A DNA stretch of 8,816 bases from Actinomycetota bacterium (lineage in GTDB: Bacteria > Actinomycetota > Acidimicrobiia > Acidimicrobiales > CADCSY01), in the NCBI GenBank assembly GCA_016178435.1, contig JACOTK010000124.1:1-8816 (forward strand). Direction: 5' to 3'. Numbering within the stretch: the stretch's first letter is position 1; each line of letters opens with the position of its first letter. Shown piece after piece: positions 1-6,108 of the stretch. A model generated the notes under the pieces. That model searched no databases. It was not told the DNA's origin and was given only the letters and a program-made list of their open reading frames with translations. The position numbers and the translations under genes were made by a program.

Positions 1-148
1 ACCGGGCCAGGGCCTTGCCCGACACGAGGCGGTGACCGCCGGTACTGCGCGTCGTCTTCAAACGTCCCTCGTCGCACCAGCGACGCACCGTGTCGACGCT
101 CACACCCAACAGTTCGGCGACTTGGCCGGGCCGATAGTTCGATGCCAT
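1..148 (-). CDS. MerR/excisionase-like helix-turn-helix regulator (possibly HTH-TOBE molybdate type), 3' end outside window
   Basis: The minus strand from an ATG at 148-146 stays open to the window edge and encodes about 49 residues beginning MASNYRPGQVAELLGVS. Residues 6-45 form a compact winged helix-turn-helix: RPGQVAELLGVS is helix 1 and turn, VDTVRRWCDEGRL is the recognition helix, and TRSTGGHRLVSG is the wing. This is the pattern of BldC/MerR/excisionase DNA-binding domains. The closest match I recall is the actinobacterial family in which this helix-turn-helix precedes a molybdate-binding TOBE domain, but the C-terminal part that would prove it lies outside the window. An in-frame ATG at 166 would add six residues (MCSTEA). 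Neither start has a strong Shine-Dalgarno, though GAGG lies just before the ATG at 148. The gene is divergent from the SDR gene and could control the palindrome-rich region between them. The DNA-binding domain is secure; the subfamily is tentative. Confidence 0.8.
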   Translation of the reverse strand, partial: MASNYRPGQVAELLGVSVDTVRRWCDEGRLKTTRSTGGHRLVSGKALAR

Positions 149-200
149 AGCCTCAGTGGAGCACATGAAACTCGCAACTGTCCAGGCATTAGTCGCAAGT

Positions 201-240
201 ATCACGTGATTTGCCAGATATAGTACGGCAAAGCACCGTA
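201..240. promoter_or_regulatory. Palindrome and inverted-repeat cluster, possible operator/promoter between divergent genes
   Basis: Three overlapping symmetric elements lie here. A perfect 10-bp palindrome ATCACGTGAT covers 201-210. A perfect 6-bp inverted repeat TTTGCC (210-215) / GGCAAA (227-232) has an 11-bp spacer. A 5-bp inverted repeat TACGG (224-228) / CCGTA (236-240) overlaps it. The spacer of the second repeat holds TATAGT (219-224), a near-consensus -10 hexamer on the plus strand, and TACTAT on the minus strand. I see no convincing -35 at 17 bp for either strand. The AT-rich symmetric core between divergent genes suggests a regulator binding site, but neither binding nor promoter activity is shown by the sequence alone. 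Confidence 0.4.
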
Positions 241-423
241 AAGTCGAGGCTCAGCGTGGGGCGACCTACGGTGGATGCGCTCGCCGGACCCATTCCGTTG
301 CCCTCCCGGGACATTCCCTTTTTGAGCTGGAAGGATTCCCCACAACTGTTTACTGTTGATCCCGTTCGCCGACATGCCTCTCTCGGGCCTGCCGGGACAG
401 ATCATCCAAGCGAAAGAGGCATC

Positions 424-1290
424 ATGGGAGCCAAGGTTCAGATTCCAGGTTCGACCACCCTCATCACGGGAGCGGGCAGCGGTATCGGGCAGGCCACCGC
501 CCTGGCAATGGCCAAACGGGGCGCCAAGGTGCTTGCGGTCGACATCAACGAGGCGGCCGCCAAGGCAACCGCCGAGGCATGCCAGGAGATCGGCGTCGAG
601 TCGGTTGCATTCCAATGTGATGTTGCGAACAGGGCGGCGGTCGTGGCGCTTGCCGAACAGGTTCACCGTGAACACGGGACCCTTCAGATCCTCGTGAACA
701 ACGCCGGCGTCGGCATGTCGGGCCGATTCCTCGACATGTCGCTCGACGACTGGGAGTGGATCCGATCGATCAACCTCGACGGCGTTCTGTACGGCTGTCA
801 CGCCTTTGTGCCGGCAATGCTCGAGCAGGGTCGGGGCCATGTCATCAACCTCTCGTCCGGACTCGCATTCCTTCCCCAGGCGATGACCCCCGCCTACTCG
901 ACGACCAAGGCTGCGGTGCTCATGTTCTCCCGATCAGTGCGAGCCGACTGGGGAACCCGCGGTGTCGGCGTCACCGCAATCTGCCCCGGCTTCATCGACA
1001 CGGCAATCATCGAGCGCACCCGCTTCTTCGGCGATGTCGACAACCCCAGGGCCGTTGCGTTGACCAAACGTGGCTTCTCGATGGGACACCCACCGGAACT
1101 GGCGGCCACCACCATCATCAAGGCGATCGAGCGCAACCGGGCCATGGCCGGAGTGGGTTGGGAAGCACGGGGCGGGTTCCAGCTGACCCGCATTCTCCCC
1201 TCCCCGGTCGTCACGCTCGCCGCTCGACCCTTGCCGGACTTCGTCGGTCGCATCCTCAACCGCAGCAGGCAAAAGGCGATCGCGCCATAG
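424..1290 (+). CDS. SDR family NAD(P)-dependent oxidoreductase (classical short-chain dehydrogenase)
   Basis: The 288-residue product is a cytosolic classical SDR that should interconvert an alcohol and a ketone using a nicotinamide cofactor. The glycine-rich cofactor motif TGAGSGIG is at 15-22, an acidic D40 ends the second strand (favouring NAD(H) over NADP(H)), DV is at 66-67, and NNAG is at 92-95. The catalytic tetrad is complete: N117, S145, Y158 and K162 (YSTTK), followed by PG at 188-189. Length and motif spacing are normal, with a somewhat long C-terminal tail after about 240. The ATG at 424 is chosen because the SDR fold starts right after it and AAAGAGG precedes it by about five bases; the frame is open upstream to about 211 but that stretch does not look like an SDR. 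It is followed by a convergent operon with an 80-bp gap. The substrate cannot be read from the sequence. The two downstream ketone-oxidising monooxygenases make a ketone/alcohol substrate attractive, but they are 3 kb away with unrelated genes between. Confidence 0.93.
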   Translation: MGAKVQIPGSTTLITGAGSGIGQATALAMAKRGAKVLAVDINEAAAKATAEACQEIGVESVAFQCDVANRAAVVALAEQVHREHGTLQILVNNAGVGMSGRFLDMSLDDWEWIRSINLDGVLYGCHAFVPAMLEQGRGHVINLSSGLAFLPQAMTPAYSTTKAAVLMFSRSVRADWGTRGVGVTAICPGFIDTAIIERTRFFGDVDNPRAVALTKRGFSMGHPPELAATTIIKAIERNRAMAGVGWEARGGFQLTRILPSPVVTLAARPLPDFVGRILNRSRQKAIAP

Positions 1291-1370
1291 GCCAACGGGA
1301 AGCACGCGTGCGCGGGCACCTGACGGGCTGCCCCGACTGCTCTGACTGGACGCGAACCGATCCCGACCGC

Positions 1371-1934
1371 TCAGCCCCTGCGACCGAGGAGCGCCAGAAG
1401 GCGGGTCTGTGGGGACACCTCGTCACCCAGATCCACGCCTTCGCCAAACGCTCCGGTGACACCGAGTATCGCCGCTTGGGGCAACGTGATCTCCAGGCAC
1501 GCCTCGACCAGCTCCGCCGGAAGCTCGGTGTCGCCTCCGGTTGCTGCCCCCAGGTCCCATCCGTGCACCAGCACGTCGGTGAACCGGTGACCACAGTAGA
1601 TGCTGCCGGGCACCGGTCCATAGGACACAGCGCACGGCGCGTCCATCGCACCGGGGACCTTGAAGGCAGCGACGGCCAGGCGTCCCGAGAGACGGAAAGC
1701 CTCGGAAAAGTCGCCACCAAGGATGTCGCCCTCGAACCGATCGCCAACCTGCTCGATCGTCTCGCCACCGACCAGTGGGGCCACCCAGAGGTTGCCGTAC
1801 ACAACATGATTCAACAGCTCGGTCACATCCCAGTCGGCGCAGGGAGTGGCGTTGTGCATCTGCTCGACGGTCATCGCATCGATGACGGCCTGGGTGTTGG
1901 CGACCGCTCGTGCGTGAACATCGGGCAGATCCAT
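1371..1934 (-). CDS. TIGR03086-family metal-binding protein (DinB/mycothiol-dependent maleylpyruvate isomerase-like)
   Basis: The 187-residue protein fits the small actinobacterial TIGR03086 family, a DinB-like four-helix bundle related to mycothiol-dependent maleylpyruvate isomerase. The hallmark blocks are present: TPCADWDVTELLNHVVYGN at 30-48 and VLVHGWDLGAATG at 121-133. By analogy with the isomerase (His, Glu, His zinc ligands) the likely metal ligands are H43, D120 and H124, with Asp in place of Glu. The family is thought to include thiol-dependent transferases or isomerases, but most members have no known reaction, so none is assigned. The ATG at 1934 is chosen because the family N-terminus starts there. 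It sits two bases after the TGA (1939-1937) of the preceding gene, giving a TGACCATG junction typical of translational coupling, and no separate strong ribosome binding site is visible. The in-frame extension up to 2117 overlaps the neighbouring gene and is not homologous-looking. Confidence 0.88.
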   Translation of the reverse strand: MDLPDVHARAVANTQAVIDAMTVEQMHNATPCADWDVTELLNHVVYGNLWVAPLVGGETIEQVGDRFEGDILGGDFSEAFRLSGRLAVAAFKVPGAMDAPCAVSYGPVPGSIYCGHRFTDVLVHGWDLGAATGGDTELPAELVEACLEITLPQAAILGVTGAFGEGVDLGDEVSPQTRLLALLGRRG

Positions 1935-1936
1935 GG

Positions 1937-2536
1937 TCAGGATCGGAAGACCAAGGCGTCGATCAGATCCAGGAACTCCGTGGTCCCCATCGAATCCGGC
2001 GACTCGGCCATCGCTGCCTGCAACTCGGCGGGCATCTCCCTTTGCTCGCCTGCGCGTGCCGCTGCCTCGGTGGTGAAGTAGGCAGCCTCCACACAGGTGT
2101 CGGGTCCCGTCCAACAACGCAGCAACCCGATGATCTCGGGTCGGGAAGGCGAATACTCGGCGAACAACTCGTCCAAGCGGGCCACAGCGTCGCGATCGAC
2201 ACCCCGAGATCGCATGATCTGCACGAAAGCCGCCTTCGAGGAGGGTCCACCGAGCATCTCCTGGACATCGGATGTCTCCGTGAAACCCGCCTCACCGTCG
2301 TAGTGCTTGGCGGTCTCCGCCCACCACGCGCCCTGCTCCGGACGATCGCTGTTGGCACGGGCAGCCGCCTCGGACTCGAAGCAGGCGATCGTGATCGTCC
2401 GTCCGTCGGCTGAAGCACCCGACGTCAACCCGACGAAACCCGCTGCCCCCGGACGAAGCTCACTCAGCCAACGTTCGCCCTGGCGCCGGACGCCTTCGGC
2501 ATCGCGAGTCTGTCCCTCGATGATCTGGACGAACAT
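1937..2536 (-). CDS. Hypothetical protein with two tandem ferredoxin-fold (ABM/Dabb-like) repeats
   Basis: This 199-residue protein appears to be an internal duplication of a roughly 95-residue alpha/beta unit. Each half starts with FVQI (2-5 and 104-107), has a middle strand of similar pattern (FVGLTSG at 34-40; IIGLLRC at 135-141), and then a strand plus helix ending in (S/T)EAAARA (55-61 and 156-162). The offset between equivalent motifs is 101-102 residues. Short units of this type occur in antibiotic-biosynthesis-monooxygenase-like and dimeric alpha/beta-barrel proteins; two in one chain would make a single-chain barrel. I do not see catalytic residues that fix a reaction, and the family assignment is from pattern only. 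No signal peptide or membrane segment is seen, so it is probably cytosolic. It is the first gene of a two-gene operon, coupled to the TIGR03086 protein, and has a very strong Shine-Dalgarno before its ATG. Confidence 0.82.
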   Translation of the reverse strand: MFVQIIEGQTRDAEGVRRQGERWLSELRPGAAGFVGLTSGASADGRTITIACFESEAAARANSDRPEQGAWWAETAKHYDGEAGFTETSDVQEMLGGPSSKAAFVQIMRSRGVDRDAVARLDELFAEYSPSRPEIIGLLRCWTGPDTCVEAAYFTTEAAARAGEQREMPAELQAAMAESPDSMGTTEFLDLIDALVFRS

Positions 2537-2540
2537 CCTG

Positions 2541-2547
2541 ACCTCCT
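2541..2547 (-). promoter_or_regulatory. Strong ribosome binding site of the minus-strand operon
   Basis: On the minus strand AGGAGGT lies four bases before the ATG at 2536-2534. It is a near-perfect Shine-Dalgarno, the strongest in the window, and fixes the start of the first operon gene. Confidence 0.8.
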
Positions 2548-2572
2548 CATCGAAATGGAATCGGCTGTTGCG

Positions 2573-2601
2573 ACGCTACGCCCGCGAGGACCGCGGTGCA
2601 A
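2573..2601 (-). promoter_or_regulatory. Possible promoter of the minus-strand two-gene operon
   Basis: On the minus strand TTGCAC (2601-2596) is followed after exactly 17 bp by TAGCGT (2578-2573), which fits the relaxed TTGnnn / TAnnnT pattern of actinobacterial housekeeping promoters. It would give a leader of roughly 30 nt before the strong ribosome binding site. An 8-bp palindrome ACCGCGGT (2590-2597) lies at the upstream end of the spacer. The match is weak in both hexamers, and spacing is the main support. Confidence 0.28.
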
Positions 2602-2725
2602 TGGGTCGCCATGCCGTCCGCGGGACCCACACCAAGGCCTCGGCAAGGCGGAGGGCGGCGGGCAACGGGAAGGACGGTCGCGCACAGGGCGTCTCGGAAA
2701 GAAGTGAGGAAGGTGTACACCGCCT

Positions 2726-2752
2726 GTAACAGTTGGAACACAGCGACGAAAC
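2726..2752 (+). promoter_or_regulatory. GlnR-box-like 11-bp phased pattern upstream of the nitrate/nitrite transporter gene
   Basis: GTAAC (2726-2730), AACAC (2737-2741) and GAAAC (2748-2752) are each separated by six bases, so they repeat every 11 bp. The actinobacterial nitrogen regulator GlnR is known to bind alternating GTnAC and GAAAC boxes spaced by six bases, often upstream of nitrate and ammonium genes. The first and third boxes match; the middle one is poor. The position, about 65 bp before the likely ATG of a NarK-type transporter, fits nitrogen control. Chance matches to such short boxes are common, so this is a lead only. Confidence 0.25.
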
Positions 2753-2816
2753 AGCATCCCGTCAACCTGTTCCCATGCATTCAGATACACCTCATCTTCC
2801 GCGCCCATCGGAGCTC

Positions 2817-4289
2817 ATGTCGGTTGTCTTCCGACGTGGCGCGGCGCAGCGCACCTTGCATCTCACGTGGATGGCGTTCTTTCTCTCCTTCGTGGTCTGG
2901 TTCAACTTCGCACCCTTCGCCGGCGACATCGGCAAGCAGTTCGGCCTCGACAAGGGCCAACTCGTCACCCTTGGGCTGTGCAACCTCGCCCTCACCGTTC
3001 CGGCCCGACTCATCATCGGCGGTGTGCTCGATCGGTTCGGACCACGGCGGACCTTCTCGGCGATCCTGATCTTCGCGATCGTGCCGTGCATGCTCTTCGC
3101 CACGGCGCAGAGCTTCACCATGCTCCTGATCAGCAGGCTCCTGGTCAGCGTCGTGGGCGCCGGCTTCGTGGTCGGCATTCGGATGGTGGCGGAGTGGTTT
3201 CCGCCCACCGAGGTTGGGACCGCCGAAGGCGTCTACGGGGGTTGGGGCAACTTCGGTGCTGCCGCCGCCTCCCTCGGGCTTCCGGTCATCGCCGGTATCG
3301 CAGGCGGCGAGGAGGGCTGGCGCTGGGCTGCCGCGCTGACCGGCGTAGCGGCCGCTGCCTATGGCATCGCCTACTCGAGGCTCGTTTCCGACACCCCTGC
3401 CGGGGTCCCGTATGTTCGGGCAAAGAGCGCCGTCGCGCTCGAGGTGACCAACCGCAGGGCGGTGTTCGGCCTCATGACGATGTTCATACCCGCCGCCGTT
3501 GCCCTGGCGGTGATCGCGTGGCGGGTCAAACGGGTCGGCGTCATCGGCACTGGAGCGATGATCGCCGGGTTCGGGCTGGCTGCGCTGTTTCTCCTTTACC
3601 AGGTCACGGCGGTCCGTCGGGTCAATCAACGGGCCCTCACCGGCGACTACCCCGAGGACGAGCAGTATCCGTTCATCTCGGTTGTCGTGCTCTCACTCGC
3701 CTACTTCTGCACCTTCGGTTCGGAGTTGGCCGCCGTGTCGTATCTACCCCAGTTCTTCGAGTCGACCTGGGGCCTGTCGACCGCGGTAGCGGGGGCGGCA
3801 GCATCGGCATTCGCCTTCATGAATCTCGTGTCACGGCCGGCCGGCGGGTTCATCTCCGACCTGGTCCAGAGCCGGAAGCGCTGGCTGGCGACCCTCATGG
3901 GGGGGCTCGGCCTCGGCTATCTGGCGATGTCGACGATGACCAGCGCCTGGCCGGTCGGCGGGGCGGTTGCCCTCGTACTCGTGGCATCGATCTTCGCCCA
4001 GGCGGGCAACGGGGCCGTCTACGCGATCGTGCCGATCGTGCGCAAACAGTCGGGGGGCCAGATCGCCGGCATGGCGGGCGCCTACGGCAACATCGGGGGT
4101 ATCGCCTTTCTCTCGACGCTGCTCTTCGTCACCCCGCGTGGGTTCTTCCTCATCATGGCCGGCTCATCGGCCATCGTGCTGCTCTGCTGTCGGCGGCTGG
4201 TGGAACCGACCCGCGGTCATGCTGTCGTCCCGGCGACGGTGTCCATCGCCGTCGAGGAAGCCCTGGTGATCGACCCCGTCGTCGTCTGA
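2817..4289 (+). CDS. NarK/NrtP-type nitrate/nitrite transporter (MFS, NNP family)
   Basis: The 490-residue integral membrane protein belongs to the nitrate/nitrite porter branch of the major facilitator superfamily and should move nitrate and/or nitrite across the cytoplasmic membrane. Both NNP signatures are present: GGWGNFGAAA at 141-150 in TM5 and GAYGNIGG at 421-428 in TM11. The anion-binding arginines correspond to R64 (PARLIIGG) and R340 (SRPAGGFISD), and the loop 2-3 MFS motif is at 68-78 (GGVLDRFGPRR). The block YFCTFGSELAAVSYLPQFFE (296-315) recalls cyanobacterial-type NrtP. Between the two six-helix halves there are two additional hydrophobic stretches (about 215-235 and 241-262), giving about 14 segments. 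ATG 2817 is chosen for GGAG (2810-2813) three bases upstream and a short tail before TM1 at about 18. In-frame ATG 2775 and TTG 2733 lack a visible ribosome binding site. No nitrate reductase gene is nearby, so assimilatory versus respiratory use is open. Confidence 0.88.
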   Translation: MSVVFRRGAAQRTLHLTWMAFFLSFVVWFNFAPFAGDIGKQFGLDKGQLVTLGLCNLALTVPARLIIGGVLDRFGPRRTFSAILIFAIVPCMLFATAQSFTMLLISRLLVSVVGAGFVVGIRMVAEWFPPTEVGTAEGVYGGWGNFGAAAASLGLPVIAGIAGGEEGWRWAAALTGVAAAAYGIAYSRLVSDTPAGVPYVRAKSAVALEVTNRRAVFGLMTMFIPAAVALAVIAWRVKRVGVIGTGAMIAGFGLAALFLLYQVTAVRRVNQRALTGDYPEDEQYPFISVVVLSLAYFCTFGSELAAVSYLPQFFESTWGLSTAVAGAAASAFAFMNLVSRPAGGFISDLVQSRKRWLATLMGGLGLGYLAMSTMTSAWPVGGAVALVLVASIFAQAGNGAVYAIVPIVRKQSGGQIAGMAGAYGNIGGIAFLSTLLFVTPRGFFLIMAGSSAIVLLCCRRLVEPTRGHAVVPATVSIAVEEALVIDPVVV

Positions 4290-4332
4290 GTCGACATCGG
4301 CGCCCGCCGTCGTATCAGCGTTCCCACACTCA

Positions 4333-4363
4333 TTGTCCCCGCACCTACCCGCAAAGCTAAGAT
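4333..4363 (+). promoter_or_regulatory. Possible promoter of the first monooxygenase gene
   Basis: TTGTCC (4333-4338) and TAAGAT (4358-4363) resemble -35 and -10 hexamers with a 19-bp spacer, slightly longer than ideal. They lie in the 132-bp gap after the transporter gene, in its least GC-rich part. A start near 4370 would place the 16-bp tandem repeat in the transcribed leader. Confidence 0.25.
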
Positions 4364-4382
4364 CATCGATGGGCGACAACGC

Positions 4383-4414
4383 CGCGAGCAAGGCACACCG
4401 CGAGCAAGACACAC
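4383..4414 (+). repeat. Two-copy 16-bp tandem direct repeat just before a monooxygenase gene
   Basis: CGCGAGCAAGGCACAC (4383-4398) is followed immediately by CGCGAGCAAGACACAC (4399-4414), identical except for G4393 versus A4409. The second copy abuts the AGGGGG ribosome binding site (4415-4420). It could be a recent slippage duplication or a direct-repeat protein or RNA binding site; the sequence shows the repeat, not its role. Confidence 0.9.
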
Positions 4415-4421
4415 AGGGGGA

Positions 4422-6032
4422 ATGATGTCCGACGCACCACAGCGCTTCGATGCCGTCATCGTCGGAGCAGGATTCTCGGGCATGTACATGCTCCATCGTC
4501 TCCGTGAGTTGGGCTTTTCGTGTCACGTCCTCGAGGCCGGTGACGGGGTGGGTGGCACCTGGTACTGGAACCGCTACCCGGGCGCGCGCTGTGACTCGGA
4601 GAGCATGTACTACTCCTATTCCTTCTCATCCGAGCTCGAGCAGGAATGGAACTGGACCGAGCGCTACCCGGGTCAGCCCGAGATCCTGAAGTACCTCAAC
4701 CACGTTGCCGACCGCTTCGATCTGCGCCGAGACATCACGTTCGACACCCGGGTGAACGCCGCGCACTACGACGAGGCCGCCAACGAGTGGACGATCACCA
4801 CGGCAGCCGGCGACACGCTCGTCGCGACGTTCTGCATCATGGCGACCGGTTGCCTGTCGTCTCCGAACGCCCCCGGCATCACCGGGCTCGACACCTTCGA
4901 GGGCGCCACCTATCACACCGGCGAATGGCCTCACGAGGGGGTCGACTTCACCGGAAAACGGGTCGGCATCATCGGCACGGGCTCCTCGGCCATCCAGGCG
5001 ATACCGCTCATCGCCGAACAGGCCGAGCACCTGACGGTCTTTCAGCGCACCCCCAACTTCATGGTTCCGGCGCACAACGGCCCGCTCGACCCCGAGTTCG
5101 AGCGTGATTGGAAGGCCGACTACGCCGAATGGCGTCGCAAGGGACGCGAGTCCTTCGGTGGCTTTCCCTACCCCGCGGGCAACCGTTCCGCCCTGGAACT
5201 GAGCGCCGAGGAACAGCTGGAAGCCTACGAAGAGGCATGGAAGATCGGGGGGTTTCGATTCCTCAGCACCTTCTACGACCTGATCATCAACGAGGACGCG
5301 AACGAGACCGCCGCCGAGTTCGTGCGCTCCAAGATCGCCCAGATCGTCAAGGACCCCGAAACCGCCCAGAAGCTGATGCCGAGGGACTATCCCATCGGCA
5401 CGAAGCGCCTCGCGCTCGACACGCACTACTTCGAGACCTACAACCGGGACAACGTGACGCTCGTCGACATCAAGACGAACCCCATCGAGGCCATCACACC
5501 AAGTGGGATTCGTACGGCCGATGACGAGCACACCTTCGACGCGATCGTCTTCGCCACGGGCTTCGACGCCATGACCGGGGCGTTGTCCAAGATCGACATC
5601 CGGGGCCGTGGCGATCTTGCGCTGCAGGAGAAATGGGAGGCCGGCCCCAAGGCCTACCTCGGACTGGGCATCGCCGGATTCCCCAACCTGTTCACCATCA
5701 CCGGCCCGGGCAGCCCCTCGGTGTTGAGCAACATGCCGGTGTCGATCGAACAGCACGTCGACTGGATCGCCGACTGCCTCGTGTATCTCCGAGAGCGCAA
5801 CGTGGTCGCCATCGAGGCGACGGTCGAAGCCGAGGAGGCGTGGGTGGCGCACGTCAACGAGGTCGCCGGCTTCACGTTGTTCCCGCGGGCAAACTCGTGG
5901 TACATCGGCGCGAACATCCCCGGCAAGCCTCGGGTCTTCATGCCCTACGTCGGCGGCGTCGGGCCCTACCGCGCCCGGTGCAACGAGATCGCCGCAAAGG
6001 ACTACGACGGGTTCGCACTCACCTCCGTCTAA
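4422..6032 (+). CDS. Type I Baeyer-Villiger monooxygenase (cyclohexanone/phenylacetone monooxygenase class)
   Basis: The 536-residue flavoprotein should use FAD, NADPH and O2 to insert oxygen next to a ketone carbonyl, giving an ester or lactone. The FAD Rossmann motif GAGFSG is at 15-20 with E38 ending strand 2. The BVMO block GGTWYWNRYPGARCD is at 44-58, with the catalytic-loop Asp D58. The diagnostic BVMO fingerprint FxGxxxHxxxWP is exact: F159, G161, H165, W169, P170. The NADPH Rossmann motif GTGSSA is at 185-190, followed by QRT at 208-210. K328-R329 (PIGTKR) supplies the active-site Arg that stabilises the flavin peroxide, ATG is at 378-380, and the conserved W493 lies in the NADPH loop. 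Length and all key residues are normal, so it is likely active; the substrate is not deducible. ATG 4422 and the adjacent ATG 4425 both follow AGGGGG (4415-4420); 4425 has the better spacing. A second, divergent monooxygenase follows 91 bp downstream. Confidence 0.95.
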   Translation: MMSDAPQRFDAVIVGAGFSGMYMLHRLRELGFSCHVLEAGDGVGGTWYWNRYPGARCDSESMYYSYSFSSELEQEWNWTERYPGQPEILKYLNHVADRFDLRRDITFDTRVNAAHYDEAANEWTITTAAGDTLVATFCIMATGCLSSPNAPGITGLDTFEGATYHTGEWPHEGVDFTGKRVGIIGTGSSAIQAIPLIAEQAEHLTVFQRTPNFMVPAHNGPLDPEFERDWKADYAEWRRKGRESFGGFPYPAGNRSALELSAEEQLEAYEEAWKIGGFRFLSTFYDLIINEDANETAAEFVRSKIAQIVKDPETAQKLMPRDYPIGTKRLALDTHYFETYNRDNVTLVDIKTNPIEAITPSGIRTADDEHTFDAIVFATGFDAMTGALSKIDIRGRGDLALQEKWEAGPKAYLGLGIAGFPNLFTITGPGSPSVLSNMPVSIEQHVDWIADCLVYLRERNVVAIEATVEAEEAWVAHVNEVAGFTLFPRANSWYIGANIPGKPRVFMPYVGGVGPYRARCNEIAAKDYDGFALTSV

Positions 6033-6040
6033 CCTATAGT
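6012..6040 (+). promoter_or_regulatory. Possible promoter of the second monooxygenase gene, overlapped by an inverted repeat
   Basis: TTCGCA (6012-6017, four of six to TTGACA) and TATAGT (6035-6040, five of six to TATAAT) are separated by exactly 17 bp, with the -35 inside the last codons of the preceding gene. The -10 belongs to an inverted repeat TATAG (6035-6039) / CTATA (6047-6051) with a 7-bp spacer, in an AT-rich island unlike the surrounding DNA. The predicted start near 6047 would leave a leader of about 75 nt. This suggests the second gene can be transcribed on its own and repressed at this site. Confidence 0.38.
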
Positions 6041-6108
6041 TTGTTCCTATATGATTCGGCCTGACAGGGGCCCTCTTCCGGATGACCCTTGCCAAGCTGC
6101 TGACGCAC

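Noticed and set aside
302..399. Repeated CCTsCCGGGACA at 302-313 and 388-399
   Set aside because: It is 11 of 12 identical but GC-rich and short, 86 bp apart, with no further extension; likely chance.
1291..1370. Possible terminator between the convergent SDR and minus operon (GCACGCGTGC at 1302-1311; GGGCA/TGCCC at 1314-1333)
   Set aside because: The palindrome has no loop, the other stem is only 5 bp with a 10-base loop, and there is no T-tract on either strand.
756..2081. 441-codon plus-strand frame spanning the SDR end and the minus operon
   Set aside because: It crosses three well-supported genes on both strands and has no domain-like pattern.
1935..2117. N-terminal extension of the TIGR03086 gene to a start at 2117
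   Set aside because: The extra 61 residues overlap the upstream gene's coding region, lack family similarity, and the ATG at 1934 gives a typical coupled junction.
2781..3629. 282-codon minus-strand frame inside the transporter gene
   Set aside because: Composition is Asp/Arg/Gly/His-rich and without motifs; it is a codon-bias shadow.
4290..4320. Possible hairpin after the transporter gene (CGGC-gccc-GCCG)
   Set aside because: The stem is four base pairs with no T-run; such GC pairings are expected by chance here.
2867..4360. Long same-strand alternative frame (497 codons) over the transporter gene
   Set aside because: The product is Arg/His/Gly-rich with no membrane segments, while the other frame gives a full NNP transporter with both signatures.
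4626..6095. Long antisense open frame (489 codons) opposite the first monooxygenase
   Set aside because: Its translation is low-complexity, rich in G, R, D and V, with no recognisable domain, and it mirrors a gene with complete catalytic motifs. Such frames are common in high-GC coding DNA.
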